DNA from: Sporosarcina sp. ACRSM
GTDB lineage: Bacteria > Bacillota > Bacilli > Bacillales_A > Planococcaceae
DNA length: 58,967 bases
Assembly: GCF_022346545.1 (NCBI RefSeq)
Contig: NZ_JAKRNU010000017.1
Location: 1 to 58,967 of the forward strand
Reading direction: 5' to 3'
Positions within the stretch are counted from its first letter, which is position 1, and every line of letters starts with the position of its first letter. The notes below the pieces were generated by a model. It had not been told where the DNA came from. It saw only the letters and a program-made list of their open reading frames with translations, and did no database searches. The position numbers and the translations under genes were made by a program. Positions 1-8,458 of the stretch are shown piece after piece.

Positions 1-59
1 TGCATGTATTAGGCACGCCGCCAGCGTTCGTCCTGAGCCAGGATCAAACTCTCCATAAA
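1..59 (-). rRNA. 16S rRNA, 5' end only (partial)
   Basis: The minus strand reads the universal 16S start (GGAGAGTTTGATCCTGGCTC followed by the GGCGGCGTGCC block). Only the first 59 or so bases lie in the window; the rest runs off the left edge. The exact mature 5' end is estimated to within a few bases. Confidence 0.97.
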
Positions 60-159
60 AGAAGAAAATGAATAGCTCATTTCTTGCTGACTTTGAATCC
101 GAAGATTCGTTTGTGTTTGTATCCTCAACAGAGTTGGTTCAACAAACTGTATTTGTTAA

Positions 160-183
160 CGTTTTGCTGTTCAGTTTTCAAGG
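160..183 (-). promoter_or_regulatory. rRNA leader boxA-like antitermination/processing element
   Basis: On the minus strand this reads CCTTGAAAACTGAACAGCAA, the element typical of Bacillales rRNA leaders that precedes 16S. It lies about 100 nt upstream of the 16S start and downstream of three promoters. A role in NusB/NusE antitermination and precursor processing is inferred from family knowledge. Confidence 0.7.
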
Positions 184-219
184 TTCATATCGTTACTGCG
201 TTTCAGCAGCAACTCTTAT

Positions 220-248
220 ATCTTATCACTTTGCCGATTCGATGTCAA
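220..248 (-). promoter_or_regulatory. rrn promoter, proximal
   Basis: The minus strand shows TTGACA, a 17-nt spacer and TAAGAT. It is the closest of three similarly spaced sigma-A promoters in front of 16S. The -35 box is at 243-248 and the -10 box at 220-225. Confidence 0.8.
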
Positions 249-305
249 CAACTTTTTTTAATTTCTTTTGTCGTTATTTTGTACACCAGAAGTGCGACGC
301 TTACT

Positions 306-334
306 ATCATAACTCTTCGTCAGATAGAAGTCAA
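306..334 (-). promoter_or_regulatory. rrn promoter, middle
   Basis: The minus strand shows TTGACT, a 17-nt spacer and TATGAT (-35 at 329-334, -10 at 306-311). It lies 86 bp upstream of the proximal promoter. Confidence 0.75.
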
Positions 335-389
335 TAACTTTTTTAAACTTTTTTCGTTGTTTCCGTATACCGGAAGCGCAACGTTCTTT

Positions 390-418
390 ACTATACCAGC
401 ATGTCTTTCCGATTGCAA
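390..418 (-). promoter_or_regulatory. rrn promoter, distal
   Basis: The minus strand shows TTGCAA, a 17-nt spacer and TATAGT (-35 at 413-418, -10 at 390-395). It is again 84 bp upstream of the next one, giving a regularly spaced triple-promoter array. A further TATAAT at 456-461 has no good -35 and is not called. Confidence 0.65.
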
Positions 419-551
419 CACTAATTTCAAAATACATGTCATTTTATTTTAATTGATTATACCTTGGCTAAATTGCGCCTAGAGTTTAAACCCTCTTATA
501 TTGAATTATTCATACCGTCCTTTATAGAAGCGGGTCGCTTCTCCCGAAACC

Positions 552-605
552 AATGAAAACAAAAGCCCCCATGCAAAGCGTATTGAAACAGCTTTGCATG
601 GGGGC
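552..605 (-). terminator. Terminator of lysS / folate operon
   Basis: A 15-bp perfect stem (565-579 with 591-605, arms GCCCCCATGCAAAGC and its complement) is followed on the minus strand by TTTTGTTTT. It sits 7 nt after the lysS stop and separates this operon from the rRNA promoters. Confidence 0.9.
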
Positions 606-612
606 GAATCAT

Positions 613-2103
613 TTATTCTTTTGAACGCATTTGCGGGAAGAGTAGGATGTCGCGAATCGATTGTGCATTCGTCAATAGCATGACAAGGCGATCGACCCCG
701 ATTCCGAGTCCTCCTGTTGGTGGTAAACCATATTCAAGTGCTTCAATGAAGTCTTCATCCATTTCATGCGCTTCATCGTTTCCTTGTTCTTTTTCAACTA
801 ATTGCGCTTCGAAGCGTTGGCGTTGATCGATTGGATCGTTCAGTTCTGTAAAGGCATTTGCATGTTCACGGCGAACGATAAATAATTCAAAGCGATCTGT
901 GAAGCGACCATCTTCTGCATTTTTCTTCGCAAGCGGAGAGATTTCAACCGGATGGCCGAAGATGAATGTCGGTTGTACAAGTTGTTCTTCCACTTTTTGT
1001 TCGAAGAACTCATTCAATACATGTCCAACTTCCATTGGAGGCGTCACTTCTACTCCATGTTCTTTCGCGAGTGCATGCGCTTCTTCTTTCGTCATCTCTT
1101 TCCAGAAGTCAACGCCTGTATATTCTTTTACTGCATCCGCCATATGAAGTCGCGTCCATCCTGGAGCAAGATCAATTACATCTTCTCCATACGTCACTTG
1201 CGTTGTACCGAGGACTTCTTGCGCAATATGCGCGATTAGATTTTCCGTTAGTTCCATAATGTCTTTATAATCTGCATACGCTTCGTATAGCTCAATCATT
1301 GTAAATTCAGGGTTATGGCGCGTTGAAATCCCTTCATTCCGGAATACACGACCGATTTCATAGACTTTCTCGAGCCCTCCTACAATGAGGCGTTTTAAAT
1401 GGAGTTCGATAGCAATACGCATATACAGTTCCATATCGAGCGTATTATGGTGCGTGATAAAAGGACGTGCTGAAGCTCCTCCCGCAATTGAATGAAGCAT
1501 CGGCGTTTCGACTTCCAAGAAACCTTGTCCATCTAAATAACGGCGCATCGATTGTATGATCTTACTTCTTAGGATGAATGTCTCTTTGCTTCCCTCGGTT
1601 GCAATCAAGTCCAAATAACGTTGACGATAGCGTTGTTCAATATCTTTCAACCCGTGGAATTTCTCCGGCAGAGGACGCAATGCTTTCGTCAAGAACGTGA
1701 ATTCAGTCGCTTTTACGGATAATTCACCGACTTTAGTTTTAAATACCGTTCCTGAAATCCCGACGATATCACCTAGATCCGTACTATTGAAGAGTTTGTA
1801 TGCCTCTTCACCGATGGCATCTTGTCTCACGTAAATTTGGATTTGGCCGCCAAGGTCTTGTAAATGAGCGAATCCCGCTTTTCCTTTACCGCGCTTCGTC
1901 ATGATCCGGCCCGCAATTTTCACTTCGTGTGGTGTTTCATCAAGCTCTTCTTTCGATAGCTCCTCATATTGTTCCCGTATCTCATTTGACAGATGTGTCC
2001 GTTCAAATCTTGAACCGAATGGATCCAATCCACTTTCCCGTATATCTTCCATCTTCTGGCGTCTCACCAGAAGCTGATCGTTTAGTTCATCCAAATGGGA
2101 CAT
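613..2103 (-). CDS. lysS: Lysyl-tRNA synthetase, class II
   Basis: This enzyme charges tRNA-Lys with lysine in the cytoplasm. The 496-aa protein has the usual layout: an N-terminal OB-fold anticodon-binding domain (about residues 50-150, with KIAGRIMTKRGKGKAGFAHL) and a class II catalytic core with motif 2 (RVFRNEGISTRHNPEFTMIE) and motif 3 (GLGIGVDRLVMLLT near the C-terminus). The start is placed at ATG 2103 because AAGGAGTG lies 8-9 nt before it; an open frame extends 19 codons further without a ribosome site. It follows folK with only about 160 nt between, so it is probably read through from the folate operon. In B. subtilis yazB and dusB lie between folK and lysS; neither is here. Confidence 0.97.
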   Translation of the reverse strand: MSHLDELNDQLLVRRQKMEDIRESGLDPFGSRFERTHLSNEIREQYEELSKEELDETPHEVKIAGRIMTKRGKGKAGFAHLQDLGGQIQIYVRQDAIGEEAYKLFNSTDLGDIVGISGTVFKTKVGELSVKATEFTFLTKALRPLPEKFHGLKDIEQRYRQRYLDLIATEGSKETFILRSKIIQSMRRYLDGQGFLEVETPMLHSIAGGASARPFITHHNTLDMELYMRIAIELHLKRLIVGGLEKVYEIGRVFRNEGISTRHNPEFTMIELYEAYADYKDIMELTENLIAHIAQEVLGTTQVTYGEDVIDLAPGWTRLHMADAVKEYTGVDFWKEMTKEEAHALAKEHGVEVTPPMEVGHVLNEFFEQKVEEQLVQPTFIFGHPVEISPLAKKNAEDGRFTDRFELFIVRREHANAFTELNDPIDQRQRFEAQLVEKEQGNDEAHEMDEDFIEALEYGLPPTGGLGIGVDRLVMLLTNAQSIRDILLFPQMRSKE

Positions 2104-2261
2104 TTCTTTCACTCCTTCATTTTTGTCCGATGCATTAGACAGCATGCACCTATTGTACACAATTTGCGCCGACTGGACACGTATAACTTATCCAAGGACC
2201 TATTATGTAATAAAAAAAGACGCCACATGATATGACAGCCCGAATCATTTGTAATACAGTG

Positions 2262-2780
2262 TCATTCCTTCATTTGCAAGAAATGTTCGACTCCGTCAAT
2301 CCTTTTCCATAACACCACGCCACTATCTTGGACAGCAGCTTCCTCTGAAACTAACCTTCCTGTAATCGGATGAGCGATAGATGGCTCGATTTCAAGGAGG
2401 GGGATGAGAACGAATGCCCGTTCATACATGCGCGGATGCGGTATAGTCAACTTCTCCACTGCAATATTGTCGTTATTGTACAGTAAAATGTCAAGGTCTA
2501 CCGTGCGGGGTCCCCATCTAATTGTGCGTTCGCGCCCAAGTTCTTGTTCAGTTTTTTGACACACTTCCAGCAATTCATGTGCACTTAAATCCGTTTCTAT
2601 CTTCACAACTAGATTAAGAAAATCTGCTTGGTCAGTATAGCCGACGGGCGCTGTTTCATAGACGGAGGAGACGGCTAACACTTCCACTCCTTCATATGTA
2701 TGGAGAGCCCGCGTCGCCTCCTGAAGATGTTGGAATCGGTCTCCGATATTCGAACCAATCGAGATATACGACAAATTCAC
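2262..2780 (-). CDS. folK: 6-hydroxymethyl-7,8-dihydropterin pyrophosphokinase
   Basis: FolK transfers pyrophosphate from ATP to 6-hydroxymethyl-dihydropterin, the step just before dihydropteroate synthase. The 172-aa protein carries the family signatures: the N-terminal SIGSNIGDR, the RWGPRTVDLDILLY block (about residues 90-103) with its two metal-binding aspartates, and HPRMYERAFVLIPL. Its ATG overlaps the folB stop by 4 nt, so translation is coupled to folB. It is the last gene of the pabB-pabC-folP-folB-folK cluster; no convincing terminator follows before lysS. Confidence 0.96.
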   Translation of the reverse strand: MNLSYISIGSNIGDRFQHLQEATRALHTYEGVEVLAVSSVYETAPVGYTDQADFLNLVVKIETDLSAHELLEVCQKTEQELGRERTIRWGPRTVDLDILLYNNDNIAVEKLTIPHPRMYERAFVLIPLLEIEPSIAHPITGRLVSEEAAVQDSGVVLWKRIDGVEHFLQMKE

Positions 2781-3163
2781 ACGAAGCGCCCCCTCGTAAT
2801 TTCAACCGCCACCGAGGCATAATGGCCGGGTATTGGAGGGTCCGGCTTGACCAACACGACACGAACACCAAATACTTTATCGGCAAATGTTCTTTTAATC
2901 TCTTCCGCAATTGTTTCTGCAACGGTCTCAATTAATTTAAGAGGTTTACCTTCCACAACGGATTGGCACACACTATAGACTTCCGCATAATTGACCGTCT
3001 TATCTAACTCATCAGTTTTCCCGGCTTCCGATAAATTCGCCGCAAGTGAAACCGTCACACGAAAGCGCTGACCTAATTTCGTCTCTTCGGGCAATACGCC
3101 ATGATAGCCATAAAACTCCATTTCATTCAAATGAATATAATCCAAATCAATCCTACCCTTCAA
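2777..3163 (-). CDS. folB: Dihydroneopterin aldolase
   Basis: FolB cleaves 7,8-dihydroneopterin to 6-hydroxymethyl-dihydropterin and glycolaldehyde in folate synthesis. At 128 aa it has the normal family length. The start region contains the FYGYHGVLPEE block, with the conserved Glu and Tyr of the pterin pocket, and residues about 97-105 (FADKVFGVRVVLVKPDPPIPG) are the C-terminal signature including the catalytic Lys. The 5' end overlaps folP by 11 nt and the 3' end overlaps folK by 4 nt, so the three genes form a tight translationally coupled unit. Confidence 0.96.
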   Translation of the reverse strand: MKGRIDLDYIHLNEMEFYGYHGVLPEETKLGQRFRVTVSLAANLSEAGKTDELDKTVNYAEVYSVCQSVVEGKPLKLIETVAETIAEEIKRTFADKVFGVRVVLVKPDPPIPGHYASVAVEITRGRFV

Positions 3164-4007
3164 ATACCGTTTTCCCTGTTAACACATCCATCATTTTTGC
3201 CATTCGCGCAATTTCTTTCACATCATGTACACGCATAAGATGGCAGCCGTGCTCAATCCCAAAACAGACTGTTGCCCCAGTCCCTTCCAATCGTTCCTCG
3301 ACAGGCAAGTCCATGATATTGCCAATAAAAGATTTGCGTGACGTGCCTAAAAGAACAGGATAGCCCATATTCGAAATTCGACGCAGTTCTTGCATCGTCC
3401 AAATGTTCTGCTTTGTATTACGCGCAAAACCGATTCCCGGATCAAGCCAGATATTTTCCTGCGTAACGCCCGCCCGCACCGCAATAGCGATACTTTCTTC
3501 CAGATCGTCAACGACTTCATCCATGAAGTCCGTGCCATAATCCACATCTTGACGATTATGCATCAAAATGATCGGCACCTCATATTTGGCTGCCACTTCC
3601 GCAATGGCTGGATCGTACTTCGCTCCCCAAATATCATTGATAATATGTGCCCCTGCTTGAACCGCGGCCTCTGCCACTTGTGCTTTATATGTATCGATGG
3701 ACATTACACAACCGAATTCTTTTGCCAATGCTTCGATGACGGGAGCCGTGCGTTCAATCTCCTCTTCCACCGAAATTTGTATATGCCCTGGCCGAGTCGA
3801 TTCACCACCCACATCGATGATTTTTGCACCATCGCGAAGCATTGTTTCCGCATGTTTGAGTGCAGCGTCGATTGCAGCGTATTTTCCACCGTCTGAAAAC
3901 GAATCTGGTGTCACATTCAAAATCCCCATAATGATCGTTTCTTTTGCAAAATCCAAAGTCGTGTTTCCAAACCGGTAATGGTCCCGTGCTTTAGCCAATT
4001 CCATCAC
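3153..4007 (-). CDS. folP: Dihydropteroate synthase
   Basis: FolP (Sul) condenses p-aminobenzoate with hydroxymethyl-dihydropterin pyrophosphate and is the sulfonamide target. The 284-aa TIM barrel shows GILNVTPDSFSDGG (about residues 28-41, pyrophosphate loop), IDVGGESTRPG (about 63-73) and the C-terminal GTSRKSFIG and RVHDV motifs. No resistance-type insertion is obvious next to the NVTPDSF or STRPG loops. It overlaps pabC by 4 nt and folB by 11 nt. Confidence 0.96.
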   Translation of the reverse strand: MMELAKARDHYRFGNTTLDFAKETIIMGILNVTPDSFSDGGKYAAIDAALKHAETMLRDGAKIIDVGGESTRPGHIQISVEEEIERTAPVIEALAKEFGCVMSIDTYKAQVAEAAVQAGAHIINDIWGAKYDPAIAEVAAKYEVPIILMHNRQDVDYGTDFMDEVVDDLEESIAIAVRAGVTQENIWLDPGIGFARNTKQNIWTMQELRRISNMGYPVLLGTSRKSFIGNIMDLPVEERLEGTGATVCFGIEHGCHLMRVHDVKEIARMAKMMDVLTGKTVFEG

Positions 4008-4858
4008 TGGCCACCTTCTTTCATTTCATTTATTGACTGCATATAACTTCCGTGGAGCTTTTGGTAATAAACCCCGAAAGCTCCTGGGAACGATTTGTCT
4101 CCGATTGCCGATACGGGTACGATTTCTTGCACCGCGTTTGTGACAAATAATTCATCCGCTCTTTCTACATCCTCTTGGCTATACACCCCTTCCTTCACTT
4201 CTATCCCCAATGATCGAGCAAGCTCAATCACGAAAGCACGGGTAGTCCCCGGAAGAATACCCGTTTCAATCCCAGGTGTGAATAACATTCCATCTTTGAC
4301 CCAAAACACATTGGACGTGACTCCTTCCGCAACAAAACCCGCTTCTGTGAGAAAAATCCCTTCTAACTTTTTCAATGAAGGGAGTTCCAACCGCCCCCGA
4401 ACATTATTCAAGAAGTTATGGGATTTGTGGCGCACAGCGCTTTCCGGGCGATTGCGAGGCGTTTCAAGCCAAACAGCCTTCTTTTCCGTTCCCCGGACGG
4501 TCGGTGGAAGTTCTTTTCGAAATACGATGACAGTCGGTGAGCCATAAACGGAAGGCGCAAGCCCGATATCATGGACTCCGGCAGAGACGTTCAGTCTGAA
4601 ATAGCCGTCTTGGCCACCGCTAAACACATCCAGCTGATGCACCACCTCAAGAATGTCAGTATCTGCATAAGGCATTGCAATGCGATACTCTTCCAACGCT
4701 GTACGTAGCCTGTCCATATGTTGGCTGAACAACCATGCACTTCCTTCATATGTCCGAAACGTTTCGAAAAAACCTGCACCATACAAATAGCCGTGGTCGA
4801 AAGGTGAGATCCTCAAATCTCCCGCGCGCATATATTCGCCATTCATCCAGCACCACAT
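4004..4858 (-). CDS. pabC: Aminodeoxychorismate lyase (PLP, fold type IV)
   Basis: PabC removes pyruvate from 4-amino-4-deoxychorismate to give p-aminobenzoate. The 284-aa protein has the class IV aminotransferase fold: N-terminal DHGYLYGAGFFETFR, a Lys in the HKSHNFLNNV region (about residue 143) that is the expected PLP Schiff-base residue, and the EGVTSNVFW and FVTNAVQEI blocks. A D-amino acid or branched-chain transaminase would look similar, but the place between pabB and folP decides for PabC. Only 16 nt separate it from pabB: the pabA glutaminase gene that stands here in B. subtilis is absent. Confidence 0.92.
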   Translation of the reverse strand: MWCWMNGEYMRAGDLRISPFDHGYLYGAGFFETFRTYEGSAWLFSQHMDRLRTALEEYRIAMPYADTDILEVVHQLDVFSGGQDGYFRLNVSAGVHDIGLAPSVYGSPTVIVFRKELPPTVRGTEKKAVWLETPRNRPESAVRHKSHNFLNNVRGRLELPSLKKLEGIFLTEAGFVAEGVTSNVFWVKDGMLFTPGIETGILPGTTRAFVIELARSLGIEVKEGVYSQEDVERADELFVTNAVQEIVPVSAIGDKSFPGAFGVYYQKLHGSYMQSINEMKEGGQ

Positions 4859-4874
4859 GCCAGCACCTCCATTC

Positions 4875-6284
4875 TCAGTTTTCCGCCATCGCTTTCGCTT
4901 GCCAGAGCGCTTTTGCCTTATTCAGCGATTCAACGTATTCCGCTTTCGGTACCGAATCCGCTACAAGACCCGCTCCTGCTTGGATATGGGCAATTCCATC
5001 TTTGATATAAGCTGTCCGGATGACAATATTCAGCTCTAGATCGCCATTGAATCCGAACCACCCGATCGATCCCGTATAGAGTCCTCTCCGTGTCGGCTCC
5101 AACTCTTCAATAATTTCCATCGTACGCAGTTTAGGTGAGCCCGTTATCGAACCGCCGGGAAATACACCTTTGACGATCTCCGCATTCGATAAACCATCCG
5201 CCGCCATTCCTCGGACATTCGAAACGAGGTGCATAACATGCGAATATTTTTCCACGACCATGAATTCATTTGTCTCTACCGTTCCCGGTCTACAAATACG
5301 TTCAAAATCTTCTTTTTCCAAATCGACGAGCATAATATGTTCGCCTTTCTCTTTTTCATTCGACAACAGTTCTGCATATAACGCGGCATCTTCCTGTTCG
5401 TCTTTCCCCCGACGCCGCGTTCCGCCTATTGGACGCGTGCTTAATTCGTCGCCACGTTTTTTCAAAAGCAGTTCAGGCGATCCCGAAACGACCGCAAAAT
5501 CCGGAGAACCGATCGATGCCATATACGGTGATGGATTAAAGGAACGGAGCGCTTCATACATCGCAAGCGGTTGTACAGCGAGCGGCTTCGACTGTCTGAC
5601 CGTCAGATTCACTTGCACGACGTCCCCGTTGGAAATATAGCTTTGCACATCGCGGACCATCTGCTCGAATTGTGGCCCTGTAACCGATACAGCAAGATCC
5701 TCTTGTTCCACAGAGACTTCCTCCGCGCTACCAGCTTCAAAAACTTGTTTGCTCATCCCTTGTTCAGCAGCTGCCAGCCACTCCGCCTCCAGCATCGCAG
5801 GTTCCAAGCCCCGGTTCGGAAGTGTCATGAAATAAGCAGTCTCTGTTTGAATATCTAAAACCGCCCATCGATCGAATAAATAAAAGAATAGATCAGGCGT
5901 ATCCAAGTCATTGACTGCAACTTCAGGGATCGGTTCGTAGCGGCGCACATAATCATAGCTGATGAAACCTGTTACCCCTCCTTGAAAATCTGGCAATCCT
6001 GGAATGGATTCCAACTCATAAGACTGAACGAATTCAGCAATCAGTTCAAGCGGCTCCCCTTCCCTTACTTCCACGGTGCCATCCCGCCAAGTCAGTTGCA
6101 GTTTATCACCTTCCAGTGTTTGTAATGTCACAAGCGGATCAATACCCGCCATACATAACGAGCCACCGCGCCCACTTTCAAGAAGTAGATGACGGCGATG
6201 CAACTGCGCCAATTCTTTATATGCATAAAAGAATTGCTCTTTCGTCATCGCTGAAGCCGTATAATTCGGCATCTGTTTTTGCAT
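4875..6284 (-). CDS. pabB: Aminodeoxychorismate synthase component I
   Basis: PabB aminates chorismate to 4-amino-4-deoxychorismate, normally using ammonia from a partner glutaminase (PabA/TrpG). The 469-aa protein has the chorismate-binding domain in its C-terminal half: STRPIGGTRRRGKDE, VEKYSHVMHLVSNVRG, GGSITGSPKLRTMEIIE and YTGSIGWFGFNGD. A Gly stands in the PIxGT motif where E. coli PabB has its catalytic Lys. The usual D-L-x-R-N-D-x-G-R stretch reads DLEKEDFER here, an unusual substitution. GGGAGG lies 9 nt before the ATG. A TrpE paralogue is the main alternative, but the folate context favours PabB. No pabA follows, so ammonia must come from a TrpG-type subunit encoded elsewhere, or be free. 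Confidence 0.9.
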   Translation of the reverse strand: MQKQMPNYTASAMTKEQFFYAYKELAQLHRRHLLLESGRGGSLCMAGIDPLVTLQTLEGDKLQLTWRDGTVEVREGEPLELIAEFVQSYELESIPGLPDFQGGVTGFISYDYVRRYEPIPEVAVNDLDTPDLFFYLFDRWAVLDIQTETAYFMTLPNRGLEPAMLEAEWLAAAEQGMSKQVFEAGSAEEVSVEQEDLAVSVTGPQFEQMVRDVQSYISNGDVVQVNLTVRQSKPLAVQPLAMYEALRSFNPSPYMASIGSPDFAVVSGSPELLLKKRGDELSTRPIGGTRRRGKDEQEDAALYAELLSNEKEKGEHIMLVDLEKEDFERICRPGTVETNEFMVVEKYSHVMHLVSNVRGMAADGLSNAEIVKGVFPGGSITGSPKLRTMEIIEELEPTRRGLYTGSIGWFGFNGDLELNIVIRTAYIKDGIAHIQAGAGLVADSVPKAEYVESLNKAKALWQAKAMAEN

Positions 6285-6384
6285 AATTGTTGCCTCCCGA
6301 TAATGAATAAAATGGATACACTCATCTTACCGCGAGCGTACACCTTTACGCCAGAACAAATAACGACACTCAAAAGCGATTTTC

Positions 6385-6416
6385 AAACAAAAAAGAAAGG
6401 GCCTCTCAGCCCTTTC
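6385..6416 (-). terminator. Terminator of cysK
   Basis: An 8-bp stem (GAAAGGGC 6395-6402 with GCCCTTTC 6409-6416) with a 6-nt loop is followed on the minus strand by CTTTTTTGTTT. It lies 14 nt after the cysK stop and insulates cysK from pabB. Confidence 0.85.
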
Positions 6417-6429
6417 TCTCTTCCCATTA

Positions 6430-7356
6430 TTATTCGTCGAATTGGTAAAGTGGTGTACTCAAGTAGCGTTCTCCATTTGAAGGAAGAACTGCAACGACTT
6501 TTTTCCCTTTTCCAAGTCTTTTAGCAACTTGTAGTGCCGCATAGATTGCCGCACCTGAAGAAACGCCACCCAAGATTCCTTCTTCACGCGCTGCACGTCT
6601 AGCTGTTTCATACGCTTCGTCGTTCGACACTTGAATGATTTCATTGTAAATATCCGTATCCAACACTTTCGGTACAAAACCAGCACCAATTCCTTGGATT
6701 TTATGCGGACCCGGTTTTCCACCAGAAAGTACAGGAGAATCTGTTGGTTCGACTGCAATGATCTGTACATCCGGGAAACGTTCCTTCAACACGCTTCCTG
6801 CGCCCGTAATTGTACCGCCTGTTCCGATTCCAGAAATGAATGCATCTACACGATCCAGTGCATCGGCGATTTCAGGACCTGTCGTCAAACGGTGAACTTC
6901 CGGATTTGCTTCGTTGTTGAATTGTTGCGGAACGAACCAGCCATTTTCTTTTGCAAGTTCTTCCGCTTTCGTGATTGCACCTTTCATCCCTTCGGCTCCC
7001 GGTGTTAAAACAAGTTCAGCCCCGTATGCACGCAGCAAGTTACGACGTTCCGTACTCATCGTATCCGGCATGACAAGAACTGCTTTGTAACCTTTCGCTG
7101 CCGCAACCATTGCAAGACCGATTCCTGTATTCCCACTCGTCGGCTCAATAATCGTGCTTCCTTCTTTCAAGTCTCCGGCTTTTTCAGCCGCTTCAATCAT
7201 TGCCACCGCAATACGGTCTTTAACACTGGAGCCCGGGTTGAAGTATTCCAATTTCAAATAGACTTCTGCATCATCCGGACCTGTCAAGCGGTTCACTTTT
7301 ACTAAAGGTGTTTTTCCGACTAAATCTACAATCGAATTTCCTACTAACGTCATCAT
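6430..7356 (-). CDS. cysK: Cysteine synthase A (O-acetylserine sulfhydrylase)
   Basis: CysK makes L-cysteine from O-acetylserine and sulfide. The 308-aa fold type II PLP enzyme shows PGSSVKDR with the PLP lysine at about residue 46, the substrate loop PTSGNTGIG (about 72-80), the phosphate-binding GTGGT loop and the C-terminal SSGAA. The ribosome site AGGAGAGG precedes the ATG. It has its own promoter (7402-7430) and terminator, so it is a single-gene unit. Position after the prsA-like gene is as in B. subtilis. Confidence 0.96.
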   Translation of the reverse strand: MMTLVGNSIVDLVGKTPLVKVNRLTGPDDAEVYLKLEYFNPGSSVKDRIAVAMIEAAEKAGDLKEGSTIIEPTSGNTGIGLAMVAAAKGYKAVLVMPDTMSTERRNLLRAYGAELVLTPGAEGMKGAITKAEELAKENGWFVPQQFNNEANPEVHRLTTGPEIADALDRVDAFISGIGTGGTITGAGSVLKERFPDVQIIAVEPTDSPVLSGGKPGPHKIQGIGAGFVPKVLDTDIYNEIIQVSNDEAYETARRAAREEGILGGVSSGAAIYAALQVAKRLGKGKKVVAVLPSNGERYLSTPLYQFDE

Positions 7357-7401
7357 GATCCTCTCCTAATCCCTACTATTTCGATACACTTTATTACTTT
7401 C

Positions 7402-7430
7402 ATCATACTACCAATATATGCAACTGTCAA
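7402..7430 (-). promoter_or_regulatory. Sigma-A promoter of cysK
   Basis: The minus strand shows TTGACA (7425-7430), 17 nt, TATGAT (7402-7407), about 45 nt before the cysK start. No clear CymR box could be assigned by eye. Confidence 0.85.
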
Positions 7431-7469
7431 TAATAGAATCTTCGGACTTGTCGTTTTTTATTTGCTTAA

Positions 7470-7521
7470 CGAAGATAAAAAGCTGTTTGGATGCACCTAG
7501 TTACACGGGTCTCCAAACAGC
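7470..7521 (-). terminator. Terminator of the coaX-hslO-prsA-like unit
   Basis: Arms GCTGTTTGGA (7482-7491) and TCCAAACAGC (7512-7521) form a 10-bp stem followed on the minus strand by TTTTTATC. Confidence 0.85.
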
Positions 7522-7525
7522 ATTC

Positions 7526-8458
7526 TTATTTGCTATAAAACCATTCCGCATCAAATTCTTTCCAGAACGTTTCCGGACTGACCGATCGAGGGAGTTGTTC
7601 CATCGCCAATCCACGTTGAATATGGTCTTTGACATCTTTGTAGTCGAAAGATTGACCTTCCATCACTTCGCTGACATGGATAATGGCGTATGATCCATCT
7701 TTCAGCAGGATAGGGTCACTGACAGCCTCTTCTTTCATGCCCGTCGCGGTTTTTACAATGGCCTTGTCGATCACATCGGTCGATGCGTTAAGGTAACCGA
7801 TATCACCTCCAAGGCTTGCCGATGCAAGTTCGGTGGACCGTTCTTTGGCAAGTACTTCAAAACTCGACCCTTTCGACAGCTCATCCAATGTCTGTTCCGC
7901 CTCTTCTTTTGTCGGAACCACGATGATCGCTGTGCGATAGGTTGTCAATGTATGGAACAAGGAAGTGTTTTCTTCATAATAATCCTCGATTGCATCATCC
8001 TCGATGACAATATCTTTCGTCAGCACCTTTTCAAGGATTAGCGTCGAACGGATTTTCTGCCGCATATCTTCCAGATCCATCCCTGTATAAGCATGCCCGT
8101 CGACAGAGCGGATCAACGCGATTTCAAGATCGATTTCTTTGTCGGTGACAGTAATGTCGTAGCTCTTAGCAGCCGCCTCCATCACCTGATCATTAACGAG
8201 GTTCAACAACGTTTCACGGCCCACTTTCTCTTCCATCGCCGTCATCCACTGTTCCCTCGTAATCGGCTTGCCCGCAACCGAAGCCACTTCCTCATCCGGC
8301 AGCATCGGTTTTTTTGATTTGTCTGGAATAAGCCAACCGATAAACCAAAAAACGTTCATTGCAAAAAGAATACCGATCATGATGAGCAGTGGCTTGGTCT
8401 TTAGTTTACGCTTTTGTGGACCGGCTGTTTTCGGCTCATGAACCCGACCGTATTTCAT
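7526..8458 (-). CDS. Membrane-anchored PpiC-type peptidyl-prolyl isomerase (YacD/PrsA-like)
   Basis: A predicted extracytoplasmic foldase anchored by one N-terminal membrane helix (about residues 26-45, LLIMIGILFAMNVFWFIGWL). A SurA/PrsA-type helical N-domain (about 55-160) and a parvulin PpiC domain (about 165-260, with GGDIGYLNAS) follow. No lipobox Cys is visible, so unlike PrsA it is not a lipoprotein. The start is placed at ATG 8458, with GGAAGG about 10 nt before it; this gives 310 aa and a 23-nt overlap with hslO. The longer open frame inside hslO is unlikely. B. subtilis yacD holds the same position. Clients are unknown. Confidence 0.8.
   Translation of the reverse strand: MKYGRVHEPKTAGPQKRKLKTKPLLIMIGILFAMNVFWFIGWLIPDKSKKPMLPDEEVASVAGKPITREQWMTAMEEKVGRETLLNLVNDQVMEAAAKSYDITVTDKEIDLEIALIRSVDGHAYTGMDLEDMRQKIRSTLILEKVLTKDIVIEDDAIEDYYEENTSLFHTLTTYRTAIIVVPTKEEAEQTLDELSKGSSFEVLAKERSTELASASLGGDIGYLNASTDVIDKAIVKTATGMKEEAVSDPILLKDGSYAIIHVSEVMEGQSFDYKDVKDHIQRGLAMEQLPRSVSPETFWKEFDAEWFYSK

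Noticed and set aside
456..461. Fourth rrn promoter (TATAAT)
   Set aside because: No acceptable -35 at 16-18 nt; the three others are spaced regularly without it.
2161..2261. Terminator after folK
   Set aside because: A T-run exists (TTTTTTT on the minus strand) but only a 6-bp stem with a long loop can be drawn, so it was not called.
3390..3896. Large plus-strand reading frame inside folP
   Set aside because: It is an antisense shadow of a strongly conserved gene, without ribosome site or promoter.
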